Assembly (NCBI GenBank): GCA_025698895.1
Contig: JAILWO010000001.1
Coordinates: 1,771,001-1,835,000 of the forward strand
Direction: 5' to 3'
Source: Rhizobiaceae bacterium
GTDB lineage: Bacteria > Pseudomonadota > Alphaproteobacteria > Rhizobiales > Rhizobiaceae
DNA: 64,000 nt
The position numbers and the translations under genes are program-made. The notes under the pieces are model-generated. The model had not been told where the DNA came from. It saw only the letters and a list, made by a program, of their open reading frames with translations, and searched no databases. Below are positions 24,722-33,754 of the stretch, one piece after another; position 1 is the first letter of the stretch, and every line of letters starts with the position of its first letter.

Positions 24722-25699
24722 ATGCGCGATCCATATGACGTTCTGGGCGTGAAGAAGACCGCCTCCGACAAGGAGATCAAGTCGGCCTTCCGAAAGCTCG
24801 CCAAGAAGCACCACCCGGACCAGAATCCGGACGATCCGGCGGCGAAGGAGAAATTCAACGCCGCCAACCAGGCCTACGAGATTGTCGGCGACGCCGAGAA
24901 GCGCAAGCAGTTCGACCGCGGCGAGATCGACGCCGAGGGCAAGCCGCGCTTCCATCCCGGCATGGGTGGTGGCGCGGGCTTCGGCGGTGAGGATCCCTTC
25001 GCCGGCTTCCGGCGCGGGGCAGGCGGACGCGGCCAGCGCTTTGAATTCCGCTCCGGTCCCGGCGGACCGGACATGCAGTTCGGTGACGCCTCGGACATCT
25101 TTTCAGAGATATTCGGCCAGGCCTTCGGCGGCGCCGGGCCGCAGCCGGGCGCCCGCGCGGGTTCGCCCTTCGGTGCGCATCCGGGAGGCGGCGCGGCCGT
25201 GAAGGGCGCCGACCTCAAGGCCACCATCGAAGTGAGTGTCCAGGAGATAGCGACGGGCGCGAAGGTCGCCGCTGTCTTTCCATCCGGCCGCAAGCTGTCG
25301 ATCAAGCTGCCCGACCATGTCGAGGACGGCCAGGTCATCCGGCTCAAGGGCCAGGGCGAACCTGGCCCGACCGGCCAGGCGGGTGATGCCCTGGTCACGA
25401 TAAAGGTCAGGAAGGACGATCGCTGGACGGTCGACGGCCGCGACCTCCATGTCGACCTGCCCGTGCCCCTGCGCGACGCCGTGCTCGGCGGCAAGGTCCC
25501 GCTGGAAACGCTGACGGGCAGGATCGCCGTGACAGTGCCCGCCTGGTCGAGTTCCGACAAGGTGCTGAGACTCAAGGGCCGCGGCCTGCCCATCAAGGGC
25601 GGAGGCCATGGCGACCTCTATGTCCATTTGCGCGTCATGCTGCCCGAGGGCGGCGACACGGAACTGGAAAAGCTGATGCGCGGGGAGGTCGACGGATGA
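24722..25699 (+). CDS. DnaJ/CbpA-like J-domain co-chaperone
   Basis: A 325-residue protein; ATG 24722 gives the standard opening [19 protein letters not shown]. The J domain spans about 1-65 with His31-Pro32-Asp33. A Gly/Phe-rich region (about 80-160) follows, then a C-terminal substrate-binding domain (about 165-320; [38 protein letters not shown]). The four CxxCxGxG zinc repeats of true DnaJ are absent, so this is a type II (CbpA-like) J-protein. It stimulates DnaK ATPase and hands over unfolded clients in the cytoplasm. It is monocistronic here. Confidence 0.85.
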   Translation: MRDPYDVLGVKKTASDKEIKSAFRKLAKKHHPDQNPDDPAAKEKFNAANQAYEIVGDAEKRKQFDRGEIDAEGKPRFHPGMGGGAGFGGEDPFAGFRRGAGGRGQRFEFRSGPGGPDMQFGDASDIFSEIFGQAFGGAGPQPGARAGSPFGAHPGGGAAVKGADLKATIEVSVQEIATGAKVAAVFPSGRKLSIKLPDHVEDGQVIRLKGQGEPGPTGQAGDALVTIKVRKDDRWTVDGRDLHVDLPVPLRDAVLGGKVPLETLTGRIAVTVPAWSSSDKVLRLKGRGLPIKGGGHGDLYVHLRVMLPEGGDTELEKLMRGEVDG

Positions 25700-25732
25700 T
25701 CGCCGGGGCGTTTTTGGCCCCGGCAGATATCG

Positions 25733-26068
25733 TCATTCGGCTTCCGTGTCGTCGTTGCGGTCGAGCATCCGGCCGATCGCGGACGTGATGGAATCGGTCG
25801 CCTGCGATGCGGCCGTCGTCGTGCCCACCACGGCGAGCGCCTTTTCAAGCCCGCGCGTAGCCGGATCCCTGGCCGCCGTAGACGTCTCCAGCCCGTGACC
25901 TCCTGACGGCGCCCCGACACCCCCGGACCCTCCTGCGTTGGCGGAATTGCCGCCATTGCCGTTGGAGGCACCATTGCCATTGCCGTTCCCATTTCCGCCT
26001 GGACCGGCATGGACTGGTCCGGCAAGCACCAGCGCTGCAAGCGCGGCGAGAATTGTGGTTCGTATCAT
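25733..26068 (-). CDS. Secreted Gly/Asn-rich hypothetical protein
   Basis: A 111-residue protein; the start at 26068 follows a GAGGAG ribosome site on the minus strand. Residues 1-21 are a signal peptide (TTILAALAALVLAGPVHA). The mature chain begins with a low-complexity Gly/Asn tract (about 22-55), then a Ser/Thr/Ala-rich helix with ITSAIGRMLDRND. No family is recognised. It converges with the J-protein gene and is divergent from fabI. Periplasmic or surface location is predicted; function unknown. Confidence 0.6.
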   Translation of the reverse strand: MIRTTILAALAALVLAGPVHAGPGGNGNGNGNGASNGNGGNSANAGGSGGVGAPSGGHGLETSTAARDPATRGLEKALAVVGTTTAASQATDSITSAIGRMLDRNDDTEAE

Positions 26069-26268
26069 CCCTATGGTCTCCTCGTGGACATCGTTCCCGC
26101 ATAGCAACGCGACAAGGTCATCATGTCGGAAATGGGACACGGCCGGTCACGGATCGCGACCACCTGTATTGCTGCTCGATCGGAACCGGATATCTTCCCA
26201 AGCTTGAAGCCCCGCCGCCCCTGTGCGATAGCCGTCGCAAGAACCACAACCGGGGCTGGAGACGAGGC

Positions 26269-27087
26269 ATGGCTGCGACCGATGGGCTGCTCAAGGGCAA
26301 GCGCGGCTTGATACTCGGCGTCGCCAACAATCGCTCCATCGCCTGGGGTATCGCCCGCGCTTGCGCCGACCACGGCGCGGAACTGGCGCTGACCTATCAG
26401 GGCGAGGCCTTCCGCAAGCGCGTCGAGCCGCTGGCCGCCGAACTCGGCGCCACCGTGGTCGGCCATTGCGATGTGACCGAGCCAGACACGCTCGACGCCG
26501 TCTTCGACAAGGTGAAGGCCGATTGGGGCGGCATCGATTTCCTTGTCCATGCCATCGCCTTTTCAGACAAGGACGAGCTCGACGGCCGCTATGTCGAGAC
26601 CACGCGCGACAATTTCCTGCGCACGATGGACATCTCCGTCTATTCCTTCACCGCCGTCGCCAAGCGCGCCGAGCCGCTGATGGCCGAAGGCGGCTCCATG
26701 CTGACGCTGACCTATTACGGCGCCGAGAAGGTGATGCCCCACTACAACGTCATGGGCGTGGCCAAGGCCGCGCTTGAGGCTTCGGTGCGCTATCTCGCGG
26801 TGGATCTGGGCAATTCAAACATCCGCGTCAACGCGCTCTCGGCCGGCCCGATCAAGACGCTGGCCGCGTCCGGCATCGGCGATTTCCGCTACATCCTCAA
26901 GTGGAACGAGTACAACTCGCCGCTCAAGCGTTCGGTCACCATAGAGGAGGTCGGCGACTCCGCGCTCTATCTGCTCTCGCCGCTGTCGCGCGGCGTGACC
27001 GGTGAAGTGCTGCATGTCGACTCCGGCTATCACGTGGTCGGCATGAAAGCGGTCGACGCGCCGGACATCTCCGTCGTCAAGGACTGA
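26269..27087 (+). CDS. fabI: Enoyl-[acyl-carrier-protein] reductase (NADH) FabI
   Basis: A 272-residue short-chain dehydrogenase-like enzyme; ATG 26269 gives the normal FabI length. The N-terminus KGKRGLILGVANNRSIAWGIA is the FabI NADH site (the GVANNRSIAWG variant of the Rossmann loop). Tyr149 and Tyr159 with Lys166 form the catalytic set (Y-x6-K, YNVMGVAK). C-terminal SGYHVVGM matches the family. It reduces trans-2-enoyl-ACP in the last step of fatty-acid elongation. It is followed 54 bp later by tdh. Rhizobia often carry more than one FabI; which paralogue this is cannot be told here. Confidence 0.93.
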   Translation: MAATDGLLKGKRGLILGVANNRSIAWGIARACADHGAELALTYQGEAFRKRVEPLAAELGATVVGHCDVTEPDTLDAVFDKVKADWGGIDFLVHAIAFSDKDELDGRYVETTRDNFLRTMDISVYSFTAVAKRAEPLMAEGGSMLTLTYYGAEKVMPHYNVMGVAKAALEASVRYLAVDLGNSNIRVNALSAGPIKTLAASGIGDFRYILKWNEYNSPLKRSVTIEEVGDSALYLLSPLSRGVTGEVLHVDSGYHVVGMKAVDAPDISVVKD

Positions 27088-27141
27088 GCTCCTTTCCTCG
27101 CTGAGAAGCGAGGGCCACGCGGCGTCGACAGGAGGTCACCC

Positions 27142-28176
27142 ATGTCCAACATGATGCGCGCTCTGGTGAAGGCCCGTGCCGAACCCGGCATCTGGATGGA
27201 GCGCGTGCCGGTGCCGGAGGTCGGTCCCAACGATGTGCTGATCAAGGTCAGGAAGTCCGCCATCTGCGGCACCGACGTCCACATCTTCAACTGGGACCGC
27301 TGGGCGCAGCAGACCGTGCCGGTGCCGATGATCACCGGCCATGAATTCGTCGGCGAGGTGGTGGATTTCGGCTCCGGCGTTACCGGCTACCGGACCAGTC
27401 AGCGCGTCTCGGGCGAGGGCCACATCGTCTGCGGCCAGTGCCGCAACTGCCGTGCCGGACGCGGCCATCTGTGCCGCAACACGCTTGGCGTCGGGGTCAA
27501 CCGACCAGGCTCCTTCGCCGAATATGTCGCGATACCCGCCCACAATGTGGTGCCGATCCCCGACGACATCCCCGACGAGATCGCCGCCATCTTCGATCCG
27601 CTCGGCAACGCCGTCCACACCGCTCTGTCCTTCGATCTGGTCGGCGAGGACGTGCTGGTCACCGGCGCCGGGCCGATCGGCATCATGGGCGCGCTGGTGG
27701 CCCAATGCGTCGGCGCGCGCAAAGTCGTCATCACCGACATCAACCCCGCCCGCCTGGAGCTTGCCCGGAAAATGGGCGTCCATCACGTGGTCGACGCCTC
27801 GAAGGAGGATCTGCGCGATGTCATGCGTCAGGAGGGCATGACCGAGGGCTTCGACGTGGGGCTCGAAATGTCGGGGTCGGCCGCCGCCTTCCGCGACATG
27901 ATCGACGCCATGAACAATGGCGGCAGGATCGCCATCCTCGGCATCGCGCCGACCGGCTTCGAGATCGACTGGAACAAGGTCATCTTCAAGATGCTGCATC
28001 TGAAGGGCATCTATGGCCGCGAAATGTTCGAGACCTGGTACAAGATGATCGCGCTGGTGCAGGGGCCGCTCGACGTGACCGGCCTGATCACCCATCGTAT
28101 CGGCATCGACGACTATGAAGCGGGCTTCGAGGCGATGCGCTCCGGCGCGTCAGGCAAGGTGGTAATGGACTGGTGA
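27142..28176 (+). CDS. tdh: L-threonine 3-dehydrogenase
   Basis: A 344-residue zinc-dependent alcohol dehydrogenase-type enzyme with AGGAGG ribosome site. Catalytic zinc ligands are Cys42 and His67-Glu68 (GHEF); the structural zinc knot is Cys97, Cys100, Cys103 and Cys111. The Rossmann site is [16 protein letters not shown]. The phrases [14 protein letters not shown] and [15 protein letters not shown] are specific to threonine dehydrogenases. It oxidises L-threonine to 2-amino-3-oxobutanoate with NAD. The usual partner kbl is not in the window. Confidence 0.93.
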   Translation: MSNMMRALVKARAEPGIWMERVPVPEVGPNDVLIKVRKSAICGTDVHIFNWDRWAQQTVPVPMITGHEFVGEVVDFGSGVTGYRTSQRVSGEGHIVCGQCRNCRAGRGHLCRNTLGVGVNRPGSFAEYVAIPAHNVVPIPDDIPDEIAAIFDPLGNAVHTALSFDLVGEDVLVTGAGPIGIMGALVAQCVGARKVVITDINPARLELARKMGVHHVVDASKEDLRDVMRQEGMTEGFDVGLEMSGSAAAFRDMIDAMNNGGRIAILGIAPTGFEIDWNKVIFKMLHLKGIYGREMFETWYKMIALVQGPLDVTGLITHRIGIDDYEAGFEAMRSGASGKVVMDW

Positions 28177-28177
28177 C

Positions 28178-28690
28178 GTGCGCCTGCTTCTGAAGGATAT
28201 TGCCACACGTCACGAACCGCCCGTCGCGATGTCGTCCAATATTCGCGCCGGCCTGGCCGCCACGCTCGGCGTCGCCCTCGTCGGCGCGCTTTCGGCGTGG
28301 AGCGACCTGCCCCTGCTGCTCGCGCCGCTCGGCGCCACCGCCGGTCTGCTCTTCGGCCAGCCGTCAAGCCCGTTGTCGCAGCCCATCAACGTCGTGGGCG
28401 GCTATCTCGTCGGCACGATCGCGTGCGAGGCCGCCTTCCTTGCTTTTCCCGACGCATGGCTCGCGGCCGCGCTGGCCGTCGGCGTGACGATCATCGTCAT
28501 GCGTGCGCTGCGCGTTACCCATCCGCCAGCCGCCGCCTTGCCGATCCTGGGATTCGGGGAAGGCGTTCACGGTCTGGAACTGTTCATCGTCGTGCTGTGC
28601 TCCAGCGCGCTCCTGATTTCTCTGGCGTTCCTCGTCCACGCGATACCGCCCCGGCGGCAATATCCGCTTCGAGCCGGGGCGAAGGACTGA
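28178..28690 (+). CDS. HPP family integral membrane protein
   Basis: A 170-residue protein with about four membrane segments. The HPP-family hallmarks APLGATAGLLFG-PSSPLSQP-NVVGGY and VTHPPAAALP are both present. The GTG start at 28178 is one base after the tdh stop; ATG 28229 would skip the first 17 residues. HPP proteins are inner-membrane proteins, some linked to nitrite or anion transport, but the role of this one is unknown. Tight spacing suggests co-transcription with tdh. Confidence 0.8.
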   Translation: MRLLLKDIATRHEPPVAMSSNIRAGLAATLGVALVGALSAWSDLPLLLAPLGATAGLLFGQPSSPLSQPINVVGGYLVGTIACEAAFLAFPDAWLAAALAVGVTIIVMRALRVTHPPAAALPILGFGEGVHGLELFIVVLCSSALLISLAFLVHAIPPRRQYPLRAGAKD

Positions 28691-28735
28691 TACCACCGGC
28701 GGCGGTGATTGACCGTCCGCCGCGCGGTCGGTGCT

Positions 28736-29167
28736 TCATGAGGTGTCGTTCGGCCCGGCGGTGAGACCGTCGGGGGTGAGGGCAAGCCGGCCCGGGCGCG
28801 GCGTCGCTCCCCTCTGTCTCTGGCTTCGCCCTCGCCACCTCCACCCGCTCTGCGGGGGGAGGATGAGCGCGCAGCGCAGCAGGACGCCAAGGGCCTCGGC
28901 CAGCGCGTGCAAGCGCGCCGCAAGCAGCAGCGCGTCCTCGGGTTCGTTTCCGGTCGTGCCGATGCCGGCGAAGGCCGGCTGCGGCATGCCCGTCGCCTCG
29001 GCGACGAAGTCCGCCACCACGGCCTCGGCCCGCCGCAACAGCCACAGAACGAAACAGCGGACCGGATAGGACCGGTCAGCGGCGCGCTCCGCCAGCACGG
29101 CAAGCGCGACGAGGACGGCGATGATGCGCCGCAACCTCCCGTCCCATCTTGCCGTATCACCGTCCAT
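28736..29167 (-). CDS. Hypothetical membrane-associated protein with repeat-derived C-terminus
   Basis: A 143-residue protein; the ATG at 29167 follows GGAGG by seven bases, a better start than 29185. Residues about 12-60 include a hydrophobic segment (IIAVLVALAVLAERAA) and RCFVLWLLRRAEAVVADFV. Residues about 65-105 are helical and Ala/Leu-rich. From about residue 105 the sequence turns Arg/Gly/Pro-rich and coincides with DNA that resembles a rhizobial interspersed repeat. Family unknown. Confidence 0.55.
   Translation of the reverse strand: MDGDTARWDGRLRRIIAVLVALAVLAERAADRSYPVRCFVLWLLRRAEAVVADFVAEATGMPQPAFAGIGTTGNEPEDALLLAARLHALAEALGVLLRCALILPPQSGWRWRGRSQRQRGATPRPGRLALTPDGLTAGPNDTS
28745..28868 (-). 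repeat. Probable rhizobial interspersed palindromic repeat
   Basis: Read on the minus strand this stretch starts with TCATCCTCCCCCCGCAGAGC and continues with GGTGGCGAGGGCGAAGCC. Both match the style of the short intergenic repeats common in Mesorhizobium-type genomes (a CCCC-hairpin followed by GGTGGCGAGG and GAAGCC). It covers the last third of the overlapping minus-strand gene. Identification rests on memory of such elements. Confidence 0.4.
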
Positions 29168-29323
29168 CTCGCGACCTCCGTTCACCGGCGGGCATTGTCA
29201 GGCCGGTCGCGGGAGGCGTGGATAAAGTCGGACCAAGATTCGTTGAAAAGGCCGGTTCTGCTGGGGCCGGCGCCGGAATCTGTTCACACCCCGCCACACC
29301 GGGGGCTGGCGCATATGGATTTT

Positions 29324-29383
29324 CCCCGCCCCTGACCTGCCGGGACGGGTCGGGCGGCTCGCCCCGGCAGCCCAGGGGCGGGG
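29324..29383. repeat. 60-bp nested palindrome
   Basis: Outer arms of 11 bp (29324-29334 with 29373-29383, CCCCGCCCCTG type) and inner arms of 8 bp (29337-29344 with 29363-29370, CTGCCGGG type) form a long cruciform or RNA hairpin with an 18-base loop. It lies between the ends of the two minus-strand genes, 57 bp downstream of the MarR gene stop. No T-run follows on either strand, so it may be a repeat element or a rho-assisted 3' end. Confidence 0.55.
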
Positions 29384-29440
29384 GGTTATGGCCCTGCTTC
29401 ACGACGACGGGCGGACGGCCGGAGCCGTAGGTATAATTGG

Positions 29441-29890
29441 TCACGACCTGTCGATAAGCGCCGCCTCCAGCCGCTTCAGCCCGGTCTCGAAATCCTTCCT
29501 GCACGGCGGTTCTATGCCAGCCCATAGCCTCTCCTCGAAGGCGCGGGCAAAAGGAACCATGTCGCCATAGGCGTCTGCACCAGCCTGGGTAAGTTGCAGA
29601 TGTTCCAGCCGCCGGTCGGCCTCGTCCGCCTGCCGCGTCAGCCAGCGCCGCTTCTCCAACGCGGCGACCGCCCGGCTGACCTTGGTCTTGTGCATGGCCG
29701 AATGCCTGCCGATCTCCGTCGCCGTCATGCGCCCGTACTGGCCGAGCGTCGCCAGAAGCCGCCATTCCGGCCGGGTCAGCCCGTACCGTTCGCGATAGAT
29801 CCGGGCGAAGTCGCGGCTCACCGCATCGGCTAGCCGGTTCAGCCGGTAAGGCAGGAAGCTTTCCAGCCGCAGGGGTTCGTCGATCGCCAT
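29441..29890 (-). CDS. MarR-family transcriptional regulator
   Basis: A 149-residue winged-helix regulator. The core [59 protein letters not shown] is the MarR helix-turn-helix and the start of the wing (about residues 28-88), followed by [16 protein letters not shown]. It is divergent from hmgA with only 77 bp between starts, and an inverted repeat lies in that space. It most likely senses a homogentisate-pathway compound and represses hmgA and itself. Confidence 0.85.
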   Translation of the reverse strand: MAIDEPLRLESFLPYRLNRLADAVSRDFARIYRERYGLTRPEWRLLATLGQYGRMTATEIGRHSAMHKTKVSRAVAALEKRRWLTRQADEADRRLEHLQLTQAGADAYGDMVPFARAFEERLWAGIEPPCRKDFETGLKRLEAALIDRS

Positions 29891-29903
29891 GCCCTCGCTC
29901 GCC

Positions 29904-29924
29904 GTTGATGGTTACAAAATCAAC
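29904..29924. promoter_or_regulatory. Candidate MarR operator between regulator and hmgA
   Basis: Inverted repeat GTTGAT (29904-29909) and ATCAAC (29919-29924) with a 9-base AT-rich spacer sits between the divergent MarR and hmgA genes. TTGAT/ATCAA half-sites are typical for MarR proteins. A GGTTAC/CGTTAC pair at 29910-29915 and 29925-29930 overlaps it. The site is close enough to both starts to control both. Confidence 0.5.
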
Positions 29925-29967
29925 CGTTACGGATGAAACGGATCGCTTTCAACGGGAGGAGGCTTCC

Positions 29968-31281
29968 ATGGCCGTTTCCTATATGCCGGGCTTCGGCAAC
30001 GACTTCGAGACCGAGGCCCTGCCGGGCGCGCTGCCACAAGGCATGAATTCGCCGCAGCGCCCCGCCTACGGGCTTTACGCCGAACAGTTGTCGGGCTCGC
30101 CCTTCACCGCGCCACGCGGCACCAATGAGCGCTCCTGGCTCTACCGTATCCGTCCCAGCGTGAAGCATCACGGTCGCTTCAAGGCGACCGCCTTGCCGAT
30201 GTGGAAGACCGCGCCGGCCCAGAACGAACACGACCTCGCCATCGGCCAGCTCCGCTGGGACCCGACGCCGATCCCGAACGAGAAGACCGATTTCCTCGCC
30301 GGCATACGCACCATGACGACGGCCGGCGACGCCGTTGGCCAGTCCGGCATGGCGGCCCATGTCTATGTCGCCAATACCGACATGGTGGACGACCACTTCT
30401 TCAACGCCGACGGCGAGCTTCTCGTCGTGCCGCAAGAGGGCGGTTTGCGCTTCCTCACCGAAATGGGGATCATCGAGGTCCGGCCCGGAGAAATCTGCAT
30501 CCTGCCGCGCGGGCTGACCTTCAGGGTCGAGCTGATCGATGGACCCGTCCGCGGCTATGTCTGCGAAAATTACGGCGCCAAGTTCACCCTGCCCGACCGC
30601 GGCCCGATCGGCGCCAACTGTCTGGCCAATCCGCGCGACTTCAAGACACCCGTCGCGTGGTACGAGGACAGTGACCGCCCATGCCGGCTGGTCGTCAAAT
30701 GGTGCGGAAAATTCTACGTCACCGAGATCGGCGCCTGCCCGCTCGACGTCGTCGCCTGGCACGGCAATTACGCGCCCTACAAATACGACCTCGCGACCTT
30801 TTCGCCGGTCGGCGCAATCCTGTTCGACCATCCCGATCCGTCGATCTTCACCGTGCTGACGGCGCCTTCCGGCGAGGAGGGCACGGCCAATGTCGATTTC
30901 GTTATTTTTCCGCCGCGCTGGCTGGTGGCGGAAAACACCTTCCGCCCGCCCTGGTATCATCGCAACATCATGTCGGAGTTCATGGGTCTCATCAAAGGCC
31001 AGTACGATGCCAAGGAGAAGGGCTTCGTGCCTGGCGGCATGTCGCTTCATAACATGATGCTGGCGCACGGCCCGGACGCCTTCGGCTTCGACAAGGCGAC
31101 CAGGGCCGACTTGAAGCCGGTCAAGCTGGAGGACACCATGGCCTTCATGTTCGAGACGCGCTTTCCCCAGATGCTGACGCAATACGCCGCCGGCACCGAG
31201 ACTTTGCAGGACGACTATGTCGACTGCTGGGACGGCCTGAAGAAGCGCTTCGACGGGACGAAGGAAGGCGACTGGAGTTGA
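29968..31281 (+). CDS. hmgA: Homogentisate 1,2-dioxygenase
   Basis: A 437-residue protein; ATG 29968 follows GGGAGGAGG. The opening [26 protein letters not shown] is diagnostic. Iron ligands by alignment to the human enzyme are His331, Glu337 ([10 protein letters not shown]) and His367 (MMLAHGPD). It opens homogentisate to maleylacetoacetate with O2 in the cytoplasm. It heads a plus-strand cluster with the fumarylacetoacetate hydrolase; the divergent MarR protein is its probable regulator. Confidence 0.96.
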   Translation: MAVSYMPGFGNDFETEALPGALPQGMNSPQRPAYGLYAEQLSGSPFTAPRGTNERSWLYRIRPSVKHHGRFKATALPMWKTAPAQNEHDLAIGQLRWDPTPIPNEKTDFLAGIRTMTTAGDAVGQSGMAAHVYVANTDMVDDHFFNADGELLVVPQEGGLRFLTEMGIIEVRPGEICILPRGLTFRVELIDGPVRGYVCENYGAKFTLPDRGPIGANCLANPRDFKTPVAWYEDSDRPCRLVVKWCGKFYVTEIGACPLDVVAWHGNYAPYKYDLATFSPVGAILFDHPDPSIFTVLTAPSGEEGTANVDFVIFPPRWLVAENTFRPPWYHRNIMSEFMGLIKGQYDAKEKGFVPGGMSLHNMMLAHGPDAFGFDKATRADLKPVKLEDTMAFMFETRFPQMLTQYAAGTETLQDDYVDCWDGLKKRFDGTKEGDWS

Positions 31282-31293
31282 GAAGTTTTCCTT

Positions 31294-31444
31294 CCCCTCA
31301 AGGGGGTCCGAAGGACGGACAAGCGCCGCGGGCGATTGGACGAGTGGGGCCGCAGCGGCCATAGTGGATACAAATAAGATGCCGGGCATGGCATGGGCTA
31401 TCCAACCCGCCCAGCTTTGCTCGGCGCCCTCCCTCCAGGGGAGG
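31294..31444. repeat. Hairpin-bounded intergenic element between hmgA and the FAH gene
   Basis: The spacer between the two genes begins with small hairpins (CCCC-TCAA-GGGG at 31294-31305 and GTCC-GAA-GGAC at 31306-31316). It ends with CCTCCC/GGGAGG-type arms (31428-31433 with 31439-31444) just before the ribosome site. The composition resembles mosaic repeats of rhizobial genomes. No ORF in it looks coding. Confidence 0.35.
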
Positions 31445-31460
31445 AATGATGGGAGACCGA

Positions 31461-32492
31461 ATGAAACTCGCCACCCTCAGGAACGGCACCCGCGACGGCC
31501 GTCTTGTTCTCGTCAGCCGCGACCTGACCCGCTGCACCGACGCTTCCTTTCTCGTCCCGACGCTGCAGGCGGCGCTCGACGGCTGGTCCCGCATCGCCCC
31601 GCATCTGGAGGCGCTGGCCGAGAGCCTCGATCACGGCTCCGTCCCTGTCGAGCGCTTCCATGAGCATGACGCCATGTCACCTTTGCCGCGTGCCTATCAG
31701 TGGGCGGATGGCTCGGCCTACGTCAATCACGTCGAACTCGTGCGCAAGGCACGCAATGCCGAGATGCCGGAAAGCTTCTGGACCGATCCGCTGATCTATC
31801 AGGGCGGCTCCGATTCCTTCCTAGGTCCGCGCGACCCGATCCTGATGCAGGACGAGGCCTGGGGCATCGATATGGAGGGCGAGGTCGCCGTCATCGTCGA
31901 CGACGTGCCGATGGGCGCCTCGGCCGGTCATGCGCGCGAGGCCATCCGCCTCGTCATGCTGGTCAACGACGTGTCGCTCAGAAACCTCGTTCCGGCCGAG
32001 CTCGGCAAGGGGTTCGGCTTCTTTCAGTCCAAACCCTCCTCGGCCTTCTCGCCGGTCGCCGTCACGCCGGACGAACTCGGCGATGCGTGGGACGGCGGCA
32101 AGGTCCACCTGCCGCTGATGGTCGACCTGAACGGCCAGCCTTTCGGCCGCGCCGATGCCGGCGTCGACATGACCTTCGATTTCCCGACGCTGATCGCTCA
32201 TGCCGCCAAGACGCGGCCCCTGTCGGCGGGCGCGATCATCGGCTCGGGCACCGTCTCCAACAAGCTCGACGGCGGCCCCGGCAAGCCTGTCGGGGCGGGC
32301 GGCGTGGGCTATTCCTGCATCGCCGAGATCCGCACCATCGAGACCATCGAATCCGGCAAGCCTTCGACGCCCTTCATGCGCTTCGGCGACACGGTGCGCA
32401 TCGAGATGAAGGACCAGGCCGGCCACTCCATCTTCGGCGCGATTGAGCAGACGGTGGAGAAATACGAGAAGGACACCCGCGCCGATGGCTAA
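31461..32492 (+). CDS. Fumarylacetoacetate hydrolase family protein
   Basis: A 343-residue protein; ATG 31461 follows GGGAGACC. The FAH fold is recognised from DEAWGIDMEGEVAVIVDDVPMG, VMLVNDVSLRNLVPAELGKGFGFFQSKPSSAFSP, GSGTVSNKL and FGDTVRIEM. Glu and Asp ligands for the divalent metal are in the first of these. Next to hmgA it should be the final hydrolase, splitting fumarylacetoacetate into fumarate and acetoacetate. The shorter FAH-like form, rather than the eukaryotic-length enzyme, is usual in Rhizobiales. Confidence 0.85.
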   Translation: MKLATLRNGTRDGRLVLVSRDLTRCTDASFLVPTLQAALDGWSRIAPHLEALAESLDHGSVPVERFHEHDAMSPLPRAYQWADGSAYVNHVELVRKARNAEMPESFWTDPLIYQGGSDSFLGPRDPILMQDEAWGIDMEGEVAVIVDDVPMGASAGHAREAIRLVMLVNDVSLRNLVPAELGKGFGFFQSKPSSAFSPVAVTPDELGDAWDGGKVHLPLMVDLNGQPFGRADAGVDMTFDFPTLIAHAAKTRPLSAGAIIGSGTVSNKLDGGPGKPVGAGGVGYSCIAEIRTIETIESGKPSTPFMRFGDTVRIEMKDQAGHSIFGAIEQTVEKYEKDTRADG

Positions 32493-33435
32493 ACAATTCG
32501 CCTCCGCCGGCGACCTCGCCGAAAAGACCGTTTCCTTCACCGAAATCGGCCGCGATCTGTGGGCCTTCACCGCCGAAGGTGATCCCAATACCGGCGTCGT
32601 CATCGGCGACGATTCGGTCATGATCGTCGATGCGCAGGCCACGCCGCGACTTGCGGGCAAGGTCATCGAAAAGATCAGGACCGTCACCGACAAGCCGATC
32701 AAGTACGTCGTCCTGACCCACTATCACGCCGTGCGCGTGCTCGGCGCCTCGGCCTACCAGGCCGACCAGATCATCATGTCGGACACGGCGCGCGCCATGG
32801 TTGTCGAGCGCGGTCAGGAGGATTGGGATTCGGAGCTCGGCCGTTTCCCGCGCCTGTTCCAGGGCCATGAATCCATCCCCGGCCTGACCTGGCCGAGCAT
32901 CACCTTCTCCGACACGATGACGCTCTATCTTGGCCGGCGCCGGGTCGATCTCGCCTTCCTCGGCCGGGCTCATACCGCCGGCGACATCGTGGCCCATGTG
33001 CCGGACGCCAATGTGATGTTTACCGGCGACATCGTGGAGTATCACTCGGCCTGCTATTGCGGGGACGGCCATTTCGCCGACTGGCCGGCCACCCTCGCGG
33101 CAATCGACGCCTATGATCTCGACGCCATCGCGCCGGGCCGTGGCGACGCGCTCGTCGGGCCGGAAAAGGTAGCGGAGGCGCTCGCCAATACCGCCGATTT
33201 CGTCACCTCGACCTATCGGCCGGTGGCGCGTGTCGCGCAGGGCGGTGGCTCGCTCAAGGAGGCGTGGGATGCCTGCCGCGCCGCCTGCGATCCGAAGTTC
33301 TCCTCCTATGCCATCTACGAGCACTGCCTGCCCTTCAACGTCGCGCGCGCCTATGACGAGGCGCTCGGCATCGACACGCCGCGCATCTGGACGGCCGAGC
33401 GCGACCGGCAGATGTGGGAGGCCCTTCAGGGATAG
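32485..33435 (+). CDS. MBL-fold metallo-hydrolase-like protein with altered metal motif
   Basis: A 316-residue protein overlapping the FAH gene by 8 bp. The metallo-beta-lactamase fold is visible (TGVVIGDDSVMIVDAQATP, YVVLTHYHAVRVLGAS, FLGRAHTAGDIVAHVPDANVMFTGDIVEYH). The usual HxHxDH reads His79-Tyr-His81-Ala-Val-Arg, so the Asp and third His are missing. His in GRAHTAGD and Asp in FTGD are kept. It may bind one metal or work differently. MBL proteins of this kind accompany homogentisate genes in rhizobia, so a thioesterase or lactonase role in the pathway is a guess. Confidence 0.75.
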   Translation: MAKQFASAGDLAEKTVSFTEIGRDLWAFTAEGDPNTGVVIGDDSVMIVDAQATPRLAGKVIEKIRTVTDKPIKYVVLTHYHAVRVLGASAYQADQIIMSDTARAMVVERGQEDWDSELGRFPRLFQGHESIPGLTWPSITFSDTMTLYLGRRRVDLAFLGRAHTAGDIVAHVPDANVMFTGDIVEYHSACYCGDGHFADWPATLAAIDAYDLDAIAPGRGDALVGPEKVAEALANTADFVTSTYRPVARVAQGGGSLKEAWDACRAACDPKFSSYAIYEHCLPFNVARAYDEALGIDTPRIWTAERDRQMWEALQG

Positions 33436-33438
33436 GAC

Positions 33439-33729
33439 ATGGACCACCGGCTCATATTCTTCGCGATCTCGGCCTTCTGGGGCATGGCCATGATCCTCAA
33501 CCTGCTCACCGCCACCCGTATCTGCCATGCCATCGAGCATCGCTCGGGGCGAACCGGCGGTGCGCCCGGCCTGTCCCGCCTCATCCCCGTCGCGATGAAC
33601 CGTGACGTCGCGCAGGACGCGGAGACGCAGGAACTGCGCAGCCAGATGAACAAGCGGCTCCTGATCGTGGTGATCGGCGTTATCGCTTACGGAATATTCC
33701 TGCAGGTCTGGCCCGCGGCCGAAGGCTGA
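33439..33729 (+). CDS. Small inner-membrane hypothetical protein
   Basis: A 96-residue protein starting 3 bp after the MBL gene. Two membrane segments flank a basic polar loop (about residues 4-24 LIFFAISAFWGMAMILNLLTA; about 73-92 LLIVVIGVIAYGIFLQVWP). No family is recognised. Its tight position within the tyrosine-catabolic operon suggests co-expression, perhaps with a membrane-linked accessory role. Confidence 0.6.
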   Translation: MDHRLIFFAISAFWGMAMILNLLTATRICHAIEHRSGRTGGAPGLSRLIPVAMNRDVAQDAETQELRSQMNKRLLIVVIGVIAYGIFLQVWPAAEG

Positions 33730-33754
33730 GCGCGAGCCTGGTCGGGAGGATACG

